From: Puccinia triticina
Lineage: Eukaryota > Basidiomycota > Pucciniomycetes > Pucciniales > Pucciniaceae
DNA length: 64,000 bases
Direction: 5' to 3'
NCBI RefSeq assembly: GCF_026914185.1
Contig: NC_070560.1
Coordinates: forward strand, 4,641,501-4,705,500
The position numbers were made by a program, and so were the translations under genes. The notes below the pieces were generated by a model. That model was given only the letters and a program-made list of their open reading frames with translations. It did not search any database and was not told where the DNA came from. Positions 1-13,300 of this stretch are shown here, one piece after another. Each line of letters starts with the position of its first letter. Position 1 is the first letter of the stretch.

Positions 1-2540
1 TTTATATCTCGGGGATAACCATGAGCGGGGGCTTGGAGGGAGAGCGGAAGATCAGACTCAACTCTAGCATCAGCCTCTTCGATCGAGTCTTGGGAATAAA
101 ACCCGCTATGGATATCGCCCAGGATCTAAATGCAAAAAAAAAGCGAAGAGTGCGTCAAGGAGGGGGCGAGAAAGAGAGGAAGGGAGGTGGCGCACGGTCT
201 GGAGCCTGCTGAGTTCGGTATCGTGGTCGACGAGCACGGGGCGTTCGGGGCCGCGGAGCAGCTGATTGTCGTCGAACTCGTCCAAGCTGAGGTCGGTATT
301 AGTGTCGGAGTCGTCGGCGGAGTCTGAGTCGAGGGCGGCGGGTTTGAGGGGGAGGGAGGAGGGGGGGCCGGGGTCAGGGGAAGAGGTCAGGTGGGGGGGC
401 GCGGCGTCCTCTGGGGGACAGACGGCCGACGAGGAGGCGGCAGACGACGACGACGATGATGATGGGGAGGAGGAAGGGAGGATCGGGGGGACAGGAGTGA
501 CGGCCCTGGAAGACGTGGTGGACTCGGCGCCGGTCTGGGAGCCGCGGGTGGCGACGCTGCTCGGCTGGCTCCGCCGGCGATGGGCCGCGCCGGCCTTGCG
601 CTTGGCCTGCTCGTGCTGGGTCAACGCGATCTGTTTCTGCTTGAGCGGCCGGCTCAAGACCTGGTCGGCGATGAGCTTGGAGCGGGCGGACTTGGCCAGC
701 TCTTCGGAGGTCGTCGTCTCCGCCGGCAGCGGCGCGCTCGCGGTGTCCGGGGCTTGCACGGTGGATGGCGGGGGCGCTGCAGAGGTCTCGCCGGCGTGGA
801 CAGCCGCGATCGTCTCCCTCGTCGGGCCTGCGCCACCCGCGGCGCCTTCCGAGGCCCCGCCGGGCTGCTCGCCCTTCGCTAACGCACTCGTGGCCCCCGC
901 GTCGTCCGTCACCGTCATCACCGGCAGCACGGCTATCGGGTCCTTCGGCGCAGATGCTGGCGCCGCGGCTTCGGGCTGGGTCGGGGGAGGAGGCTCGAGG
1001 GGCCGGGCGGGGGGCAGGAAGGCGCCGTTGATGTCCCCGATGCCCACAAAGAAATTGTCTAAAGTACGATCATCAAGATTCAGTCGTGCTGTGGTTTTTG
1101 GTCGTGGTAATGCAGCTCCAGAGGCTTACAGGGAAGAACGGAGACCAGGTTGGGGCTGTATTCCCACACGTCGCCCCGGTCGTCGATGATGACGACCATG
1201 CTGGTGTCGACAGGAAAGAGTCTGGTGATCGATTTCTGCGTCATACCTGAGGTGGATGGGGGCGGAATGTGAGTTGAATAATGGGAGGGCGGGAATGCTG
1301 ATGAGGAGACGTACTGCCGCTTTCGTCCCGACTGAGGATCCGGTCGCTGAAGATCTCGCCTGTCGGATCAATAATCTTACAGACAGCATCCGCATATGCC
1401 CTGGTCCCCATGGTATAGACGTGCATCTCATACTTATCCGCCAGGGAATGTAGGAAGTCTGCCAAACCAGGACTAGGGCATTGCTCAACGTCTTAGTATT
1501 TCATGGAGGAAATGGATATGGTGTCTGTAGGGCTCGGGGGGACTGACCGTTGTTTGAGGTAGTAGTAGCAGCCCTCGTTGGACAGGCTGGGCGGATCGTT
1601 GAGCTGGAACCTGCTGACGCCCTGGAGCGCGGGCCAGTTCGGGTTGGAGGGGTCGGCCATCCACTCGCCGACGGTGGGGTCGACGGTGGCATGGACGATG
1701 GTCTGGTCGAGATCGACGATCAGCGAGAGTTTCTGGGCCTTGAGCAGGCGCGTCCGGGTCTCCGACTCGAGTCGCTGGGCCTCCGAGACGGAGACGGTGA
1801 GGGTGGATGGGCCGTGGGACATGGGGATGCTTGCGCGGGAGGTCTCTGAGATGCCGGTGTAGTCGCCACTGGAGTGCAGAGGGTCAGCAGGCTGCGGTCT
1901 TTCCTGTTTGAGGGGGCTGGACGGACATGGTGAGGTCGCTGCCGCAGAGGGCGCACTGGCCGTGCCACTGGACGGCATGCGTGCAGGGCTCCTTGACCCG
2001 GACGATCGGCCGGGTGCGCCACCCGTCGCGTGCGTGGAGCACCTGGCCTTCGGCGATGGCCCACTCGACCAGCTCGCCCGTCACGGGGCTCTCGTAGGTC
2101 TTGAGGTCGGCGGCGGCGCTCTCCGGCGCGACGGCGGCTGGCGGGCGGTGCAGGCCGGCGGGTGCTGCCTCCGGGGCCGGGCCCGGGGCGGAGGAGGAGG
2201 GCGATGAGTCCCTTCTGGCGGTGTCGCCGGCGTAGTAGCTGAACAGCGGCGTGGTCTTCGATATCGCGGCGTGGGCCTGGCGCTGGTGGGCATATGCGCC
2301 CGGAGGCCGCTGCGGGGGGACGAAGAGGTGCTGGATGGTGATCGGCAGGGGGATGTCGGGCGGGAGCAGGATGGCCGTCGGCGGGTCGGTGTCCGCTGGG
2401 CTGCCGCCGGCCGGCTCGGGCGAGGGATGGTTGGCCTTCTTGCGCCGTCGGATCTGCCGGCGGTCGGCCGGGGGCGGCGAGCCCGGGGCGGGGCCGTGTT
2501 GAACTTGCGGGGTCGAGGCCGGCGGTTCTTGGGCTGCCAT
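1..2540 (-). CDS. FCP1: RNA polymerase II CTD phosphatase, FCP1 family (5' part, runs off left edge)
   Basis: FCP1 removes phosphate from the C-terminal repeats of the largest RNA polymerase II subunit in the nucleus. I build six exons: 2540-1927, 1868-1548, 1472-1315, 1246-1130, 1058-196 and 125-1 (incomplete). All phases join. Exon 1 carries the N-terminal CALCGSDLT element. Exon 2 carries the HAD/FCPH catalytic motif LSLIVDLDQTIVHATVDP, with the two aspartates of DxDxT/V. Exons 2-3 join to give LKQRPGLADFL, followed by MHVYTMGTRAYA. Exon 4 supplies VVIIDDRGDVWEYSPNL, the downstream acidic motif. Exon 5 is a long low-complexity Ser/Pro/Asp linker. Exon 6 begins ILGDIHSGFY, matching the helical region before the BRCT domain. 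The BRCT itself would lie beyond base 1. The N-terminus is unusually Pro/Ala-rich, and the gene is much more GC-rich than the DNA around it. The start ATG at 2540 is the first in frame. Family assignment is firm; the exon 1/2 junction is the least certain. Confidence 0.93.
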
Positions 2541-3441
2541 TTTCTTTTGAGGCCGGGCAGTGGCAGTTGGTGGTGGGCGGACTGTGCAGAGTGGAGCTCG
2601 GATATCGCGCTACTCCCGACCGGGGGACCCCTTTCCACTCAAAGCCACCGCGACAACGGAACTTCCTTTCAGCAGGAGTGAATGTTGACTTGGCCACATT
2701 GATCACACTCAATCACAAGACTCGAACAAACAACATTCTGCTTAGACATACAGCACTCACTGCTCAAAGGACAACTTCGAAATCATTTTCCAGATCAGCC
2801 GAGGGATTCAAAGTTGGCCTGGCAAACAAAAAACACCTTGCAAAACCAAACCCATTCAAGCAAGCCTTGGGGGAAGCCAGATAACCTAAGAACTCAGCCA
2901 GTGGTAAGATACTTTGCAGGGGGTACAATAGTCACCTAAAACTGACACCGCACAGGGTTACTGTGGATGATGATTACACCAAATGCCCACTTTTGCAACT
3001 AATTCGCGCTCAAGAACAAACTTCAATTCTAACTTGCAAAAATGCATCCAACTCACACCTGGAAAAACTTCCAAACCCCCTGATAAAGTTTGGGAAAAAA
3101 AACCAAGGAAGAAGAGAGGTTGAAAGAGCCAAATAAAACTAATTTGTTCTATCTCCTTCTACTGAGAAGCAAAGGGAATCCTGGTGTGGGACTACCTATT
3201 TCAACAGCTGATCATCTCACAATCAGATGGACTGGAAGTGGGAACCTCAAATACAAACATAGAACACCATATAATCATCACATCCAGAAATCAGAGAAAA
3301 GATGATGACTGGGCATTGGGGAAGATCAAGGGAAAAGGTTCAGAAGTTATATATCAGCAACCATTCAAGATAGACACCATCTTAAAGTAGCTCAGAATGG
3401 CTTCAGAAAACAACCTGTGCCAGGCCTGTAATTAAAAAACT
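2541..3441. other. Intergenic region, no gene seen
   Basis: This lies between the divergent 5' end of FCP1 and the 3' end of the secreted-protein gene. It should hold the FCP1 promoter. Only short unconvincing reading frames are present and I recognise no repeat or RNA gene. Confidence 0.5.
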
Positions 3442-5195
3442 TCACCACTTTCCCTTAGAATCACTAAGCAGGAATTTCAACCCATCTTCCATCTCTGGTA
3501 AACTATTGATAACCTGTTTATGTATATTAGTCAAACATCTGTAAGATTCCATCTTCAAAAGTTCTTCCAGCCTTGGGCTGCCCAGCTCAGTCATCAACTG
3601 TTCCTGAGCTTGATAATTTTCCCGGATCTTTGTCAGATAGGTTGTTCCTATTTCTTCAAGCACATGAGGAGGTGCCTCATGATCTTGACCCTTTTTCATG
3701 AACTTTGATGCATGATGAATAAAATGAGAGAAACTATTTTTCCATTGGACACTATTCTTGAGAAGGTTGTGGAATTGATATCTTACTGCAAAACTAGCAG
3801 CACCTTCTTTGTATCCCTTGAGTTCTCTCTCAAACTTGCTCATGTAATTCACACCAATCCTTTCATTAATGAACTGTAAGGTAGAAGCTCGGTATTTGAA
3901 AAGCAGACTAAATTCTTCCTTTGAATACTCATCATAAGAGTATCCTGGTGTGAAGTAAAACTGCATTATTTTCATCAAATCATCTTTCACTTCTAGAAAG
4001 AACTTGTCTCTTGCTGCCTCATCCAATTCTTCACTTTCTAATTGCCTCTCAACACGTTTTCTGATTTTTCGCAACAAGGGAAGCTGCTCAAACACTGGTT
4101 TGTGAAGTGGTTTTGTGATGGGTTTGTCCTTCCAAAAGTTATCACCTTTTTGGATTCCGTGTTCCTCAACAAGCAGAGCAAATAAAAGAAAATCTTGCTG
4201 GTTTTTCTTCAGATCTAGAAAGGCATGAGTTCCATTCCACAATGCATTTTCAATCAGTTAAATTTGACATTGGGTGTTTTTTTTCCTGAAAAAAAATTGG
4301 TATACCAACTTTTGTATACATTGTAAATAGGATCCATATGAAGATAATGCTTCAATTGATCTTCCTCCAATGGAAACTCAAGATGTTGAGTCCAGAGCTT
4401 AGTTCCTGTTCTAGATATACATGCAATGGTATGGGCCATCCACAGCAAACCCCTTTTACTTGAAAATCTCCCCTGAACTTTCTCCAAAATATCAGGTTTG
4501 GCAAGTTTGTATCTGCAGATGTAATTGATGGTTTCCAATATACTGTTCTTTCCAAATACCAGGAGATGATGGATTGGCTTTGGATATCTCAAGAAGCTCA
4601 TAAGGTTATCCAACATCTCCAATATTGATTCCTGGTAGCCTTCCAATTCTTGTGGCTTGTCCAGAGAACTTCCAATTTCCATACCTGGTTTTCCAAACAT
4701 TTTCTCCATCCTCTTGTGAAGGTCTGATAATTGTTGAATTGTCTTCTCTATCACTTCTATTACATCCTTGTATTCATCTTGAAATTCCTCTGCATTTACC
4801 CTCCCATAGTCTTTCTTCAGATGGTCAACAGACTTAATCATTGAGTCCCAGGCCCTTTTTTTTGGGTCTAGAAAACCCAGATGGGATATTCAGCTCACTG
4901 TCAAGAATTCATCATAAAATCATGACCAGACAGCCAGACTTGCCTAAAGGTATGCCAGATAGCCCGTGGTAACTGTCCTGCATCAACTCTGAAAGAAATA
5001 TTAAAGGTTGGTCATTATACCCAAATCTGTGGGCAGTCCCACATTTTTTATGGAGATTGAAAACTTACCATAATTTGCATTGCTCCCTGTCTCCAGTTTG
5101 CTCAAAAGGCTCTGAGCCTTTTGCATTGGCCTACAGAACAAGCCTTGAAGAAGAAGAATGGCCGAGATGGAGCTCAGTTTCTTGGAGCAGAGCAT
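3442..5195 (-). CDS. Predicted secreted protein of unknown function, with one frame break
   Basis: I do not recognise the family. Exon 1 (5195-5069) starts MLCSKKLSSISAILLLQG, a convincing signal peptide, and ends at a GTAAGT donor. A 45-nt exon (4988-4944) using a GC donor (AG/GCAAGT) keeps phase and can be included or skipped. The main exon starts at 4867 (acceptor TCTAG) and reads DPKKRAWDSMIKSVDHL and onward, mostly helical and charged. At about 4257 the frame stops (NVKFN-stop) and continues at once in another frame (LIENALWNGTHAF and onward). One extra C restores a continuous frame to the stop at 3442, giving about 532 aa. The break is either a real 1-base deletion or a sequence error; the conserved look of both sides suggests a recent event. 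Secretion and lack of a known domain make it a candidate effector, which is inference only. Confidence 0.7.
4944..4988 (-). other. Optional 45-nt exon with GC splice donor
   Basis: This lies between exon 1 and the long exon of the secreted-protein gene. Its acceptor is CTTTCAG and its donor is TTTAG/GCAAGT, a near-perfect GC-AG type donor. Its length is 15 codons, so inclusion or skipping both preserve the frame. It would add the segment ELMQDSYHGLSGIPL. RNA data are needed to know whether it is used. Confidence 0.45.
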
Positions 5196-6074
5196 CTCTA
5201 GAATGCTAGCCTGGCAACAGTATCAAACAGAAGCAACCAGAACGGATTGTCCAGGACACAATTTGTGAAATAATCAATATTTGCAATGTTTGTGGACCAC
5301 AATGCATTTAAGTGCTGAAATTTCCTCAAGCTATCTGGGCTTTTTATGTAAGCTGGAAGGGTGCCAGTTGGTGTCTTGGAGAAGGTTTTGTTTATGCAAA
5401 GCCTTTGATCAAGACTGACAATTTTTAACATCCCATACTGCGTGCCATGTGGACATTGTCACAGCCAGGCCTTGTAGTGTACGTACTACTCTGCGTGACA
5501 CAGACAGACGGCCTGCAGAGCTCTGGCCGATTGGCAGCAGCAGCCTCAGTGGTGCGGGGACTTTCAGGAAAATTGTCCCGCATTGTTTGGGCAGTCCTTG
5601 CACTACAGTGAGTCATCCAACAATCTAAATACAGTAGGCTCGGAAAAACTTGACCAAAAACTCACGAGCTGCCGCGCAGGATCTCTGTGACGTCTGACTG
5701 CGGCCTGGGTGTGGCATCTTTCAAAGAACTTTGACCATTGACAACTGGAAAGCTATACTACATAGTCTACAGTCCAAAAAGTCCTGGCATTTTGAATTAA
5801 TCCAGGTCATTTTGGGTGGGCAGAGTTTCACCGCCAGCAATCTGAAGTTGTGACCAGCCACAAGCATATAGGCTTGCTTTTTGAATGCTGTGGGGAAAAA
5901 CATGAAGGCAATCTGGCTGTGTCAGCCTTAGAGACATAACTGTATGTCCAAAAGGCTGCCTTTTATCTTATTTAACAATTAATTTTGATAATTGTCAATT
6001 ATCTTTTCAAGGGTTTCCCCCTTTGAAAAACCAGCAAAAAAAACGAAGAGAACCCACATTAGATTACAAAAAAC
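5196..6074. other. Region upstream of the secreted-protein gene, no gene seen
   Basis: It contains several short reading frames on the minus strand with no recognisable domain. Promoter sequences for the gene ending at 5195 are expected in the first few hundred bases. Nothing else is supported. Confidence 0.4.
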
Positions 6075-6330
6075 TCAAACAACAGTTGTATTTCAACAGA
6101 AAAATCCCCGCAGCGCCTGCCACCCAACACCAGCAAGCTGGTATACCGTGGCCAGCCCATCCCTGTCTAGCAGGGTTAAAATATCCGTGAGAGCAAAACC
6201 CCCAGCCCGCAAGCACAGGGGGGTCCACGAGTAGCACCCCGCCAAACTGCGCAAGTGCAACAGCAGACAGGGGTGAGACAACCCCCCAGCTGGAAGCCAG
6301 CCTGGAGATTTGCCTTGAGGAAACAACCGT
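6075..6330. repeat. Dispersed repeat, copy A (second copy at 25500-25765)
   Basis: Blocks shared with 25500-25765 in the same order include CAGCAAGCTG, CCCTGTCTAGCAGGGTTAAA and ACTGCGCAAGTGCAACAGC, then GAGAC and CCAGCTGGA-like sequence, then AGCCTGG. CCCTG-TCTAG-CAGGG forms a small hairpin. Copies differ at many sites, so the family is old. Its class is unknown. Confidence 0.6.
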
Positions 6331-6664
6331 TCATCAGGTGCCCCTATTTATAGACTGCCAGTGGCCATCACCTGAAGCTTGCTGCGCTCACCATCATCTC
6401 AACAATGACCAACACCACAGCCGCGGCCTATGTATCTACACAACTGCTCCAGCCTGGCAACCACTGCTACATCATCCGCAACGCTTCATCTGGTTGTGCT
6501 TTCTATGCAACTCTACCACACTAGCCTGGCGACCACTGTTGCATCCTCCACAACTTGTCATCTTTCAGCGCCTTTGGTTTCTACCACCACTTCAAAAAAA
6601 CCCCACACCTCCCTCTACATACCACCAGCTATGTAACCTGAACCAGTTGCAAGCATGCCAAGAC

Positions 6665-7775
6665 CACCAGGGGAGATTTTGACGCACTCTCCAGAGAGTG
6701 CCATACTGTACCCTTTTTCCGCAACTGTGCTGGATGCCTTTGATGAAAGTAGTGCAGGAATTAATGAAAAATTCTGGAACTAATCCACAAATGATTTGAA
6801 ACTGATCCTGTATTCAGGCATAAACCATCCAGAAGTCATGCAGAAATCAACTGGAAAAAAACTGGAATGCCAATGAAAACACTAAGACACAATGGCCACA
6901 ATCAAAGCATAATTCCATTTGAAGTGTTTGGTAATTAAGATGAATGATTGGGTTTCAATTCATATTATTTATATGTGCATGAAGGTGGTAATTTTTTTCA
7001 CTTTTCTAATGTAACTGTCATGTGCGCGTGTGTAAGTTTGTTACAAATTGCAGGTTGGGCCTCCCGCAGATCAACAACATGTACATCCCTGTTAGAATGA
7101 TGTGAAAGGCCCATCTGAATTGGCATATTTCCCTAAAGAAGGCCGGTATCATCTAGAATTGAGCCAAAAAAGGATGAAAGTAGGGTGAAAATATGAGTCA
7201 AGTCAAGCTTGGAGGTGCGTGGTCACAGATTTCAGATAGACATCCTGGCTTCTTAACATATATAAGCTTGTGAGTTGTTTTTGTGTTTGTTTGTTTTCCA
7301 ATGTCTCCATGCACTTGCATGTGAGTTGTTTTCCACTTTGCCAATGTCACCTTCGTGTACACGCGTAAATTAGGGTGACAGATCACTGGAGGCGCCTTTC
7401 ACAACTCCATTACAAGTAAAAACTGGTCAGAAAGCCATGAAAGCCCCCGCAGGTCACATTTACGTTGTTTGGAACCCCTTTGACATAGAGAAATTGATCA
7501 ACAGAAATTCACCATAAATGAGTAATAGTTGGGCATTGATTAACTATGATTTCATGACAGATTGTAATTAAGTTATACTTAGAAAATTAAGTGGTTCTAT
7601 ACAACATTGAACAAGGTCCTGTGATAATTTGGCATTACTTCTGACACACTTCCCATTGACTTCTGAAGAATTTATCAATCATTTCCTAATCCACAACAGA
7701 CTCACATCAAACCCAGAAAAACATAAAATTAAACTCTGGCACTCTCTGGAGAGTGCGTCAAATTCTCCCCTGGTG
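6665..7775. mobile_element. Non-autonomous inverted-repeat DNA transposon, copy 1
   Basis: Terminal inverted repeats of about 39 bp start CACCAGGGGAGA and contain a nested palindrome (GCACTCTC-CAG-AGAGTGC). The two ends match apart from one or two bases. A 3-bp duplication GAC flanks the element at 6662-6664 and 7776-7778. The 1111-bp interior has no transposase-like reading frame. The copy at 54006-55102 shares the end structure and an internal block containing GCGTAnATTAGGGTGAC. CAC termini with 3-bp duplications fit CACTA/EnSpm; PIF/Harbinger also makes 3-bp duplications. Confidence 0.8.
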
Positions 7776-7778
7776 GAC

Positions 7779-9769
7779 ACTCCGTCGTCACATCTGCCAC
7801 CCCCTGTTTCTGCCCTCGTCAGCCAAAAGGGACCCGCTACCAGTTCACTTCTTTGCTATCCAAAAATCAGCAAGCTTGGCCTGTATTTGAAATTGCTCAT
7901 TCTGGCGGTGCGCTACGCGCTTTGCTATACACTGCGGGAGTCTTGCAAGCGTTGTGGGTATCATGCTACGCGTACTTCACAAAAACATCCATAGTTCCTT
8001 GCGCTCATTTTTCTTTTCTCCATTTCAGTGATTCCAGGTCCAGCTCTAGCCTCCGGGGTGTTTATTCATTGTAATTTGTCAACATATATTACTAGTCTGA
8101 GTGGTGGGAGCTGGCTGGTCGCATCTGCGGCCGCAAAAAATTACCCAACCGCACCTGAAATGGTCAAGGGCTGGCAGTGGGAGACAGTTTCTGGACACGC
8201 TCCACAACACCGCCAAGCTCAAACAAGCTGCTGGATACAATATCCCTTTGACTGACCACTGGGGTACCTATCCAACCTTCATCTATCTAACGTGAAAAAC
8301 TGCAAATTTGTATAAGCAAAAGTATTGATGTTGCCACAAGCCCGTGAGCAAAGTGGACGCAAACTGTTAAGTTTTGGACTGGAGAACCCAAAAAGGGGGC
8401 TGAGATGCGGCAAGAATATGCTGGACAGTGAGAAGAGGATTTTCTCACTGGATCGGCTCAAGGGCGGAAAAAGAGGGAGAGAACCGATGATTTGATTGCT
8501 CTGGACTAGGCTATGGTTATATAGACTATGTACATGACATCAACTTGTGGGTGAGAATAAAATGAATAAAAAATGATAATGAATAAGAAACTTCTCAACT
8601 CATTGTAGCATGTTAAAAGGTACATCAATATCCCCAGCAGAGAGTGCGCACACAAGAGGATAAGAGGGATTTGGGAAAGTTTGACAAACTAATCTAGGCA
8701 AGGAACAAAGTCAACAAGGCTAGTACGGTGGGCAAACATGACCACTAAATACAAGCAGACCATAATATGTGGACTCATAAGTGTTGGATATCTTTGATCT
8801 GAAAACATGCACATAGAGGAGGATATAATAGGTGGAGATGGTGTGAGGAGAAAGTGAAGGGGTTTTAGGGATGAGTGGAAAGACAGAAATTCAACACAAA
8901 CCCAAGCAACCTGCCCATCTCCGGAACAACATATGTCCTGCTCTCCCCCCCGGTCTACAAATGCTCGCCTAAGCAGCTCATCTTTGATAAGGCCACCTCC
9001 ACCCTTGATATTGGGGCCAAGAATGAGGTGATAGTCTGGGTGCATGCCCCTTGTCCCAAACAAACTAACCAAAATCAATGGTCTAATTAGCTCACAACTG
9101 CAACATAAAAAACACAGCTGATTTGGTTCCAAACAAAAAAACTTGTTGTATTGGTGATGTCTCCCTTCTCATTTGCAATTTTTGTTCCTTGCTGTTCAGA
9201 TAAATGATAATCAGCAATGGGATTACACAGACAGAAAGATCATTTGGCTTACCACATGGCAAGCTATTCTAATCATCCGCCTGTGGAAGAAACTCACAGT
9301 AGACTCTGGAGGAATTACTGCTGCGAAGCTCTGAATCTTAAACAACAACACTAAAAACTTGAAAGTAATAAATCCTGGGCTGATTTAAGGGGTGTGAATG
9401 GCAATCTGCAAGAGATGCATATGCAAGAGGAAGTTTTTCTCTGCTCTTTGAGCATTGTGTTAATTTTTTTTTTTCAAATTTGAACCAGATGAGCAATTAG
9501 GGGGGTTCACAATTGAAATTTGCAAAACTTTAGGATAAATTTTAAGTTCTTTATTTAAGGTCTTTATGAACATTTTTGTAAAATTGATTGCTTGCACTGA
9601 TTGACCTAAAACACCTCCTCATGGGCATCTTACCAAAATTTTACAATTTTGTTGATAAAGCTCAAATTTACCTTCAATTTTTTTTCAAATTCAATATTGA
9701 AGGCCCCTATTGAGAGAAGGTTGATGAAAAATCAGCCATTCCACATGTTCCTGGTAGGGTTGGCTTCAC
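7779..9769. other. Intergenic, no gene assigned
   Basis: It is AT-rich. Around 8875-9090 a stretch reads on the plus strand as NLPISGTTYVLLSPPVYKC and onward with coding-like composition; it matches no family I can name and may be a transposon remnant. No RNA gene was seen. Confidence 0.35.
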
Positions 9770-9774
9770 AATAA

Positions 9775-10346
9775 TGTTAATCAATTAACAAACTAAAGGC
9801 AAAGAGGACAATATAAATAGACACGAGAAGAAAAAAGACACAGGACACAGGAGGACAACAAAAAGTCGTACGAGCGCAAATGGAGATCGGCAAATGAAGA
9901 TCGGCGGATTGTCGAAAAGAAGGGATAGCCGAGAGAAAGACTTGAGCGGACAGGAGATAGCGCGATGGAAGGGATAGCCGAGAGAAAGTCTTGAGCGGAC
10001 AGGAGATAGCGCAATGCAATAACGCAGGAGATAAAGTGATGATGATGTCGACCAATGATGATGTTGAAAGTGGAGGAACAGCTTATATAAGAAAGAATAA
10101 GCTTTATGATAATAGGCAGAATGTGATGCTGCAGGTTCCCCGAGGGAAGGAAGCAATGGTGACGGAAAGAAGGGTTTATATATTTGAGGGTCGAAGGCGG
10201 AGAGGTTCGAGCGGAGAATCTTGCTGGAGTATTTTAAGAGATCCGAGCGTCGAGTGTGATGTCATTGAGGACCGAGCTTATCAATGATGTCATCAGAAGA
10301 AGTGAGACCGCTAGAGTCCTAGAGGGATGTCACAGGAATATCAACA
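9775..10346 (-). repeat. Copia LTR (downstream LTR in element orientation)
   Basis: It starts TGTTAATC and ends AACA. It carries a roughly 50-bp internal tandem duplication (GGGATAGCCGAGAGAAAG blocks). It differs from the other LTR at gcgcAatg, gatgTTGaaag, ggTCGaagg, gcgTCGagt and gaCcgag, and has an extra 4 bases near its start. Confidence 0.95.
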
Positions 10347-13300
10347 CCCCCCCTTCCCTCTAGACGAAAGAGGCCTAATTTCTCAAGAGACTTGACTAGC
10401 GCTGGTCGGGGAACTGATTTAGTGAGGAAGTCGGCAAGCATCAGATTGGTAGGCGTGTACTTGAGAAAAATTTTCGCGTCTTTAATCACATCGCGAATGA
10501 AATGTAACTGAATTTCGACATGTTTCATTCTTTTTGCATTGGTATTCGCCTCAAAATTCGCCACCGCAATGCAACCTTGGTTGTCCTCATGGACGACAGT
10601 CGGATCAGCCGAGGATGCGATTTTTACTTCATCAAGGAACTGCCGAAGCCAAAGAAGCTCGCAGGAGAAATCGGTGAGAGCCCTATACTCCGCTTCGCAG
10701 GATGAAAGGGAGACCACCGGCTGTTTCTTCGTTTGCCAAGAAACAAGATTACCATTTAGCTGAGACAAGTACCCGGTAATTGACCTTCGAGTGACTAGAC
10801 AATTCCCCCAATCAGCATCGGTATAGCCTTTCAGCGGGTCCGGAGCATTACGTTGGTAGACTAGAGCATTGTCCGCCGTACCAGAAAGATAGCACAACAC
10901 ATGAGTGAAGGCCTCCCAATGAGTGATGCCAGGAGCCTCCAGGAACTGTGCCAACGAGCTGACCGCGTATGAAATGTCCGGGCGAGTCGCTGTTGACAAG
11001 TAGCTGAGCGCACCAACCGCGCTGCGATAGTTCACACCAAGCGACTTGAATCTGTCTTGCTCTTCAGTCGAAGCCTTGTCCAGGTGAAGATTCGGAACCA
11101 GAGGAGTCGAAACAGTTCGACAGTTTGCCATGCCATAAAGATCAAGAACCGAATTAACGTAGTGAAGCTGAGAGAGAACAATCGCCTCGGGTTCATGAAG
11201 AATTTTTATACCAAGCATCAAGTCGGCTTGGCCCATATCTTTCATATCGAATTCTCCTTTTATTTGATCTTTGAAGGGAACTACATTCTTCCCAAAAACT
11301 GCGAGATCATCCACATGAACGAATACCCAGACAGGCTCATTGCCCAACCTGTAGAACACACACGGGTCCGAGACAGCAATCTTGAATCCAACAGAGACGA
11401 GCCAGCAAGACAGCCGATTGTACCAAGCCAAAGGAGCTTGCTTCAGACCGTAAATAGCTTTGTTGAGTTTGAGGCATTTGTTTTTCTTGTCTAAGTCAAC
11501 ACCTTGCGGAATGGCCAAGAAGACTTCCTCATCGAGATCAGCATTCAAGAAGGCTGTCTTGACATCCAGCTGATGAAACTGAAGTCCATGAGCCGCCGCG
11601 TGAGAAATCAGCGCTCTGAGAGAGTTAAGTCGACCAGTCGGCGCAAACGTTTTTGAAAAATCAACCCCGTGAATTTGAGAGAATCCCTGCGCACACAATT
11701 GTGCTTTAAAGATTACACCACCGCCATCAACCTTCTTTCGAAACACCCAAGTCGTGCCCACAGTCTTCACAGAAGGGAGTAAATCAACTACATCCCACAC
11801 CTTCAGACGTCGCATCGCCTCCAACTCCGTCTTAACCGCTTCAATCCACCCCCCCGATTCCCTTCCATTCACCGCCTGATCATAGTGATTTGGAATGTTG
11901 TCATCCAGAACCGTGACAAAAACTCGAGGACGGCGCTCTCTTCGAGAAGAAAGAATATTTTCGGCCGAGACATCACCAATAATTAAACTTGACGATGGGG
12001 CTCCAATACTTGGCATGATGACAGAAGAAGGCGGCTCATGAGCAGAGTCGTCATCTTCAGAATTCCTAGTATTCAAGTCAGAAGGGTCGGTGACAGAAGA
12101 ATCGTCCGACTCGGCCTCGAAAGAATCTTGAGCCCATTCTCCCTCCTCCAACTCCTCACTCATCGAAAAAGGGACCGAGTCGTTGGAGATCTTAGGAAAA
12201 ACCAATTCATCAAACTTCACATGACGAGTCTTGATGAGCTTCTTGTCACGCAGGCGGAGAATCCGATACACTGAGCCTTCATTCTTGAAACCAATCAGAA
12301 TACCCACTTCGCCCGTCTGCCCTAATTTCCAAGACCGGTGGTTCTTCGGCACTGCGATGAAAGCTTTACAACCGAATGACCTAAGCCAATGACAAGGAGC
12401 AGGGGATTTAGTCCACATTTCATATGGAGTAGAGGGACGAGATGGGGTCGCTAACATATTTGAGATGAAAGTTGCGGCATTCACGGCTTCAGCCCAGTAA
12501 GTTTTCGGAAGGCTGCTGGTCAGGAGGAGGCATCTTGCTTTGTCCAAGATGGTGCGATTCGCACGTTCAGCAAAGCCATTGAGCTCAGGGGTTTCGGCAG
12601 GCGAGAAAGTTTGAAGGATTCCTTTCTCAGCAAAAAATTCATTAAATCAATCATTGACAAATTCGCCTCCTTGATCCGAAACAACCTCCTTGATTTTGTG
12701 ATTTTGAAGATTTTCAACAAGATTTGCAAATCGCTTGAATTCTTCAAAAGCATCTGATTTCGCCTTCAAAAATCGAACAAATTTGAAAGATGAGTATTGA
12801 TCCACCAAGGTTAAAAAGTATTTGAAGCCAGAGATTGAAGAAGGATTAATGGGTCCAACAAGATCCATATGTAGACGTTGAAGAGGAAATTGAACAGGCG
12901 AAAAGTGACTTGGGAATGAAACAAGAGTCATCTTGGAACAGTTACATACCTCGCACAACGAGTTAACTTTTGAAATTGGAAGACCCATGGCCTTCATGAC
13001 TTGATCGCCGGGATGTCCAAGGCGATGGTGCCAAAGATCATGATCTGATTCTTTTGAATGAATGAGGGCAGCGGGACACCGAATGTACTCGGCATGGAGA
13101 AGATTGTCGACAATGTCACCGGAGAAGAGTGATCCGGTATCATCAGAGATGTCGAAGAACTGCTCGTTTTTTGTGATCTTGATAGACAATCCAATAAGTC
13201 TGACAAGGGAAATTAATTGTTGCGAAATCGTGGGTACAAGCAAACAATCCACCAATCTTATGACTCGGCCGTTAGTGAATATCTCAGCCGTTCCATATCC

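Noticed and set aside
266..1189. Long plus-strand open frame over the FCP1 gene
   Set aside because: It is antisense to exon 5 and reflects GC-rich codon structure; only the minus strand has family motifs.
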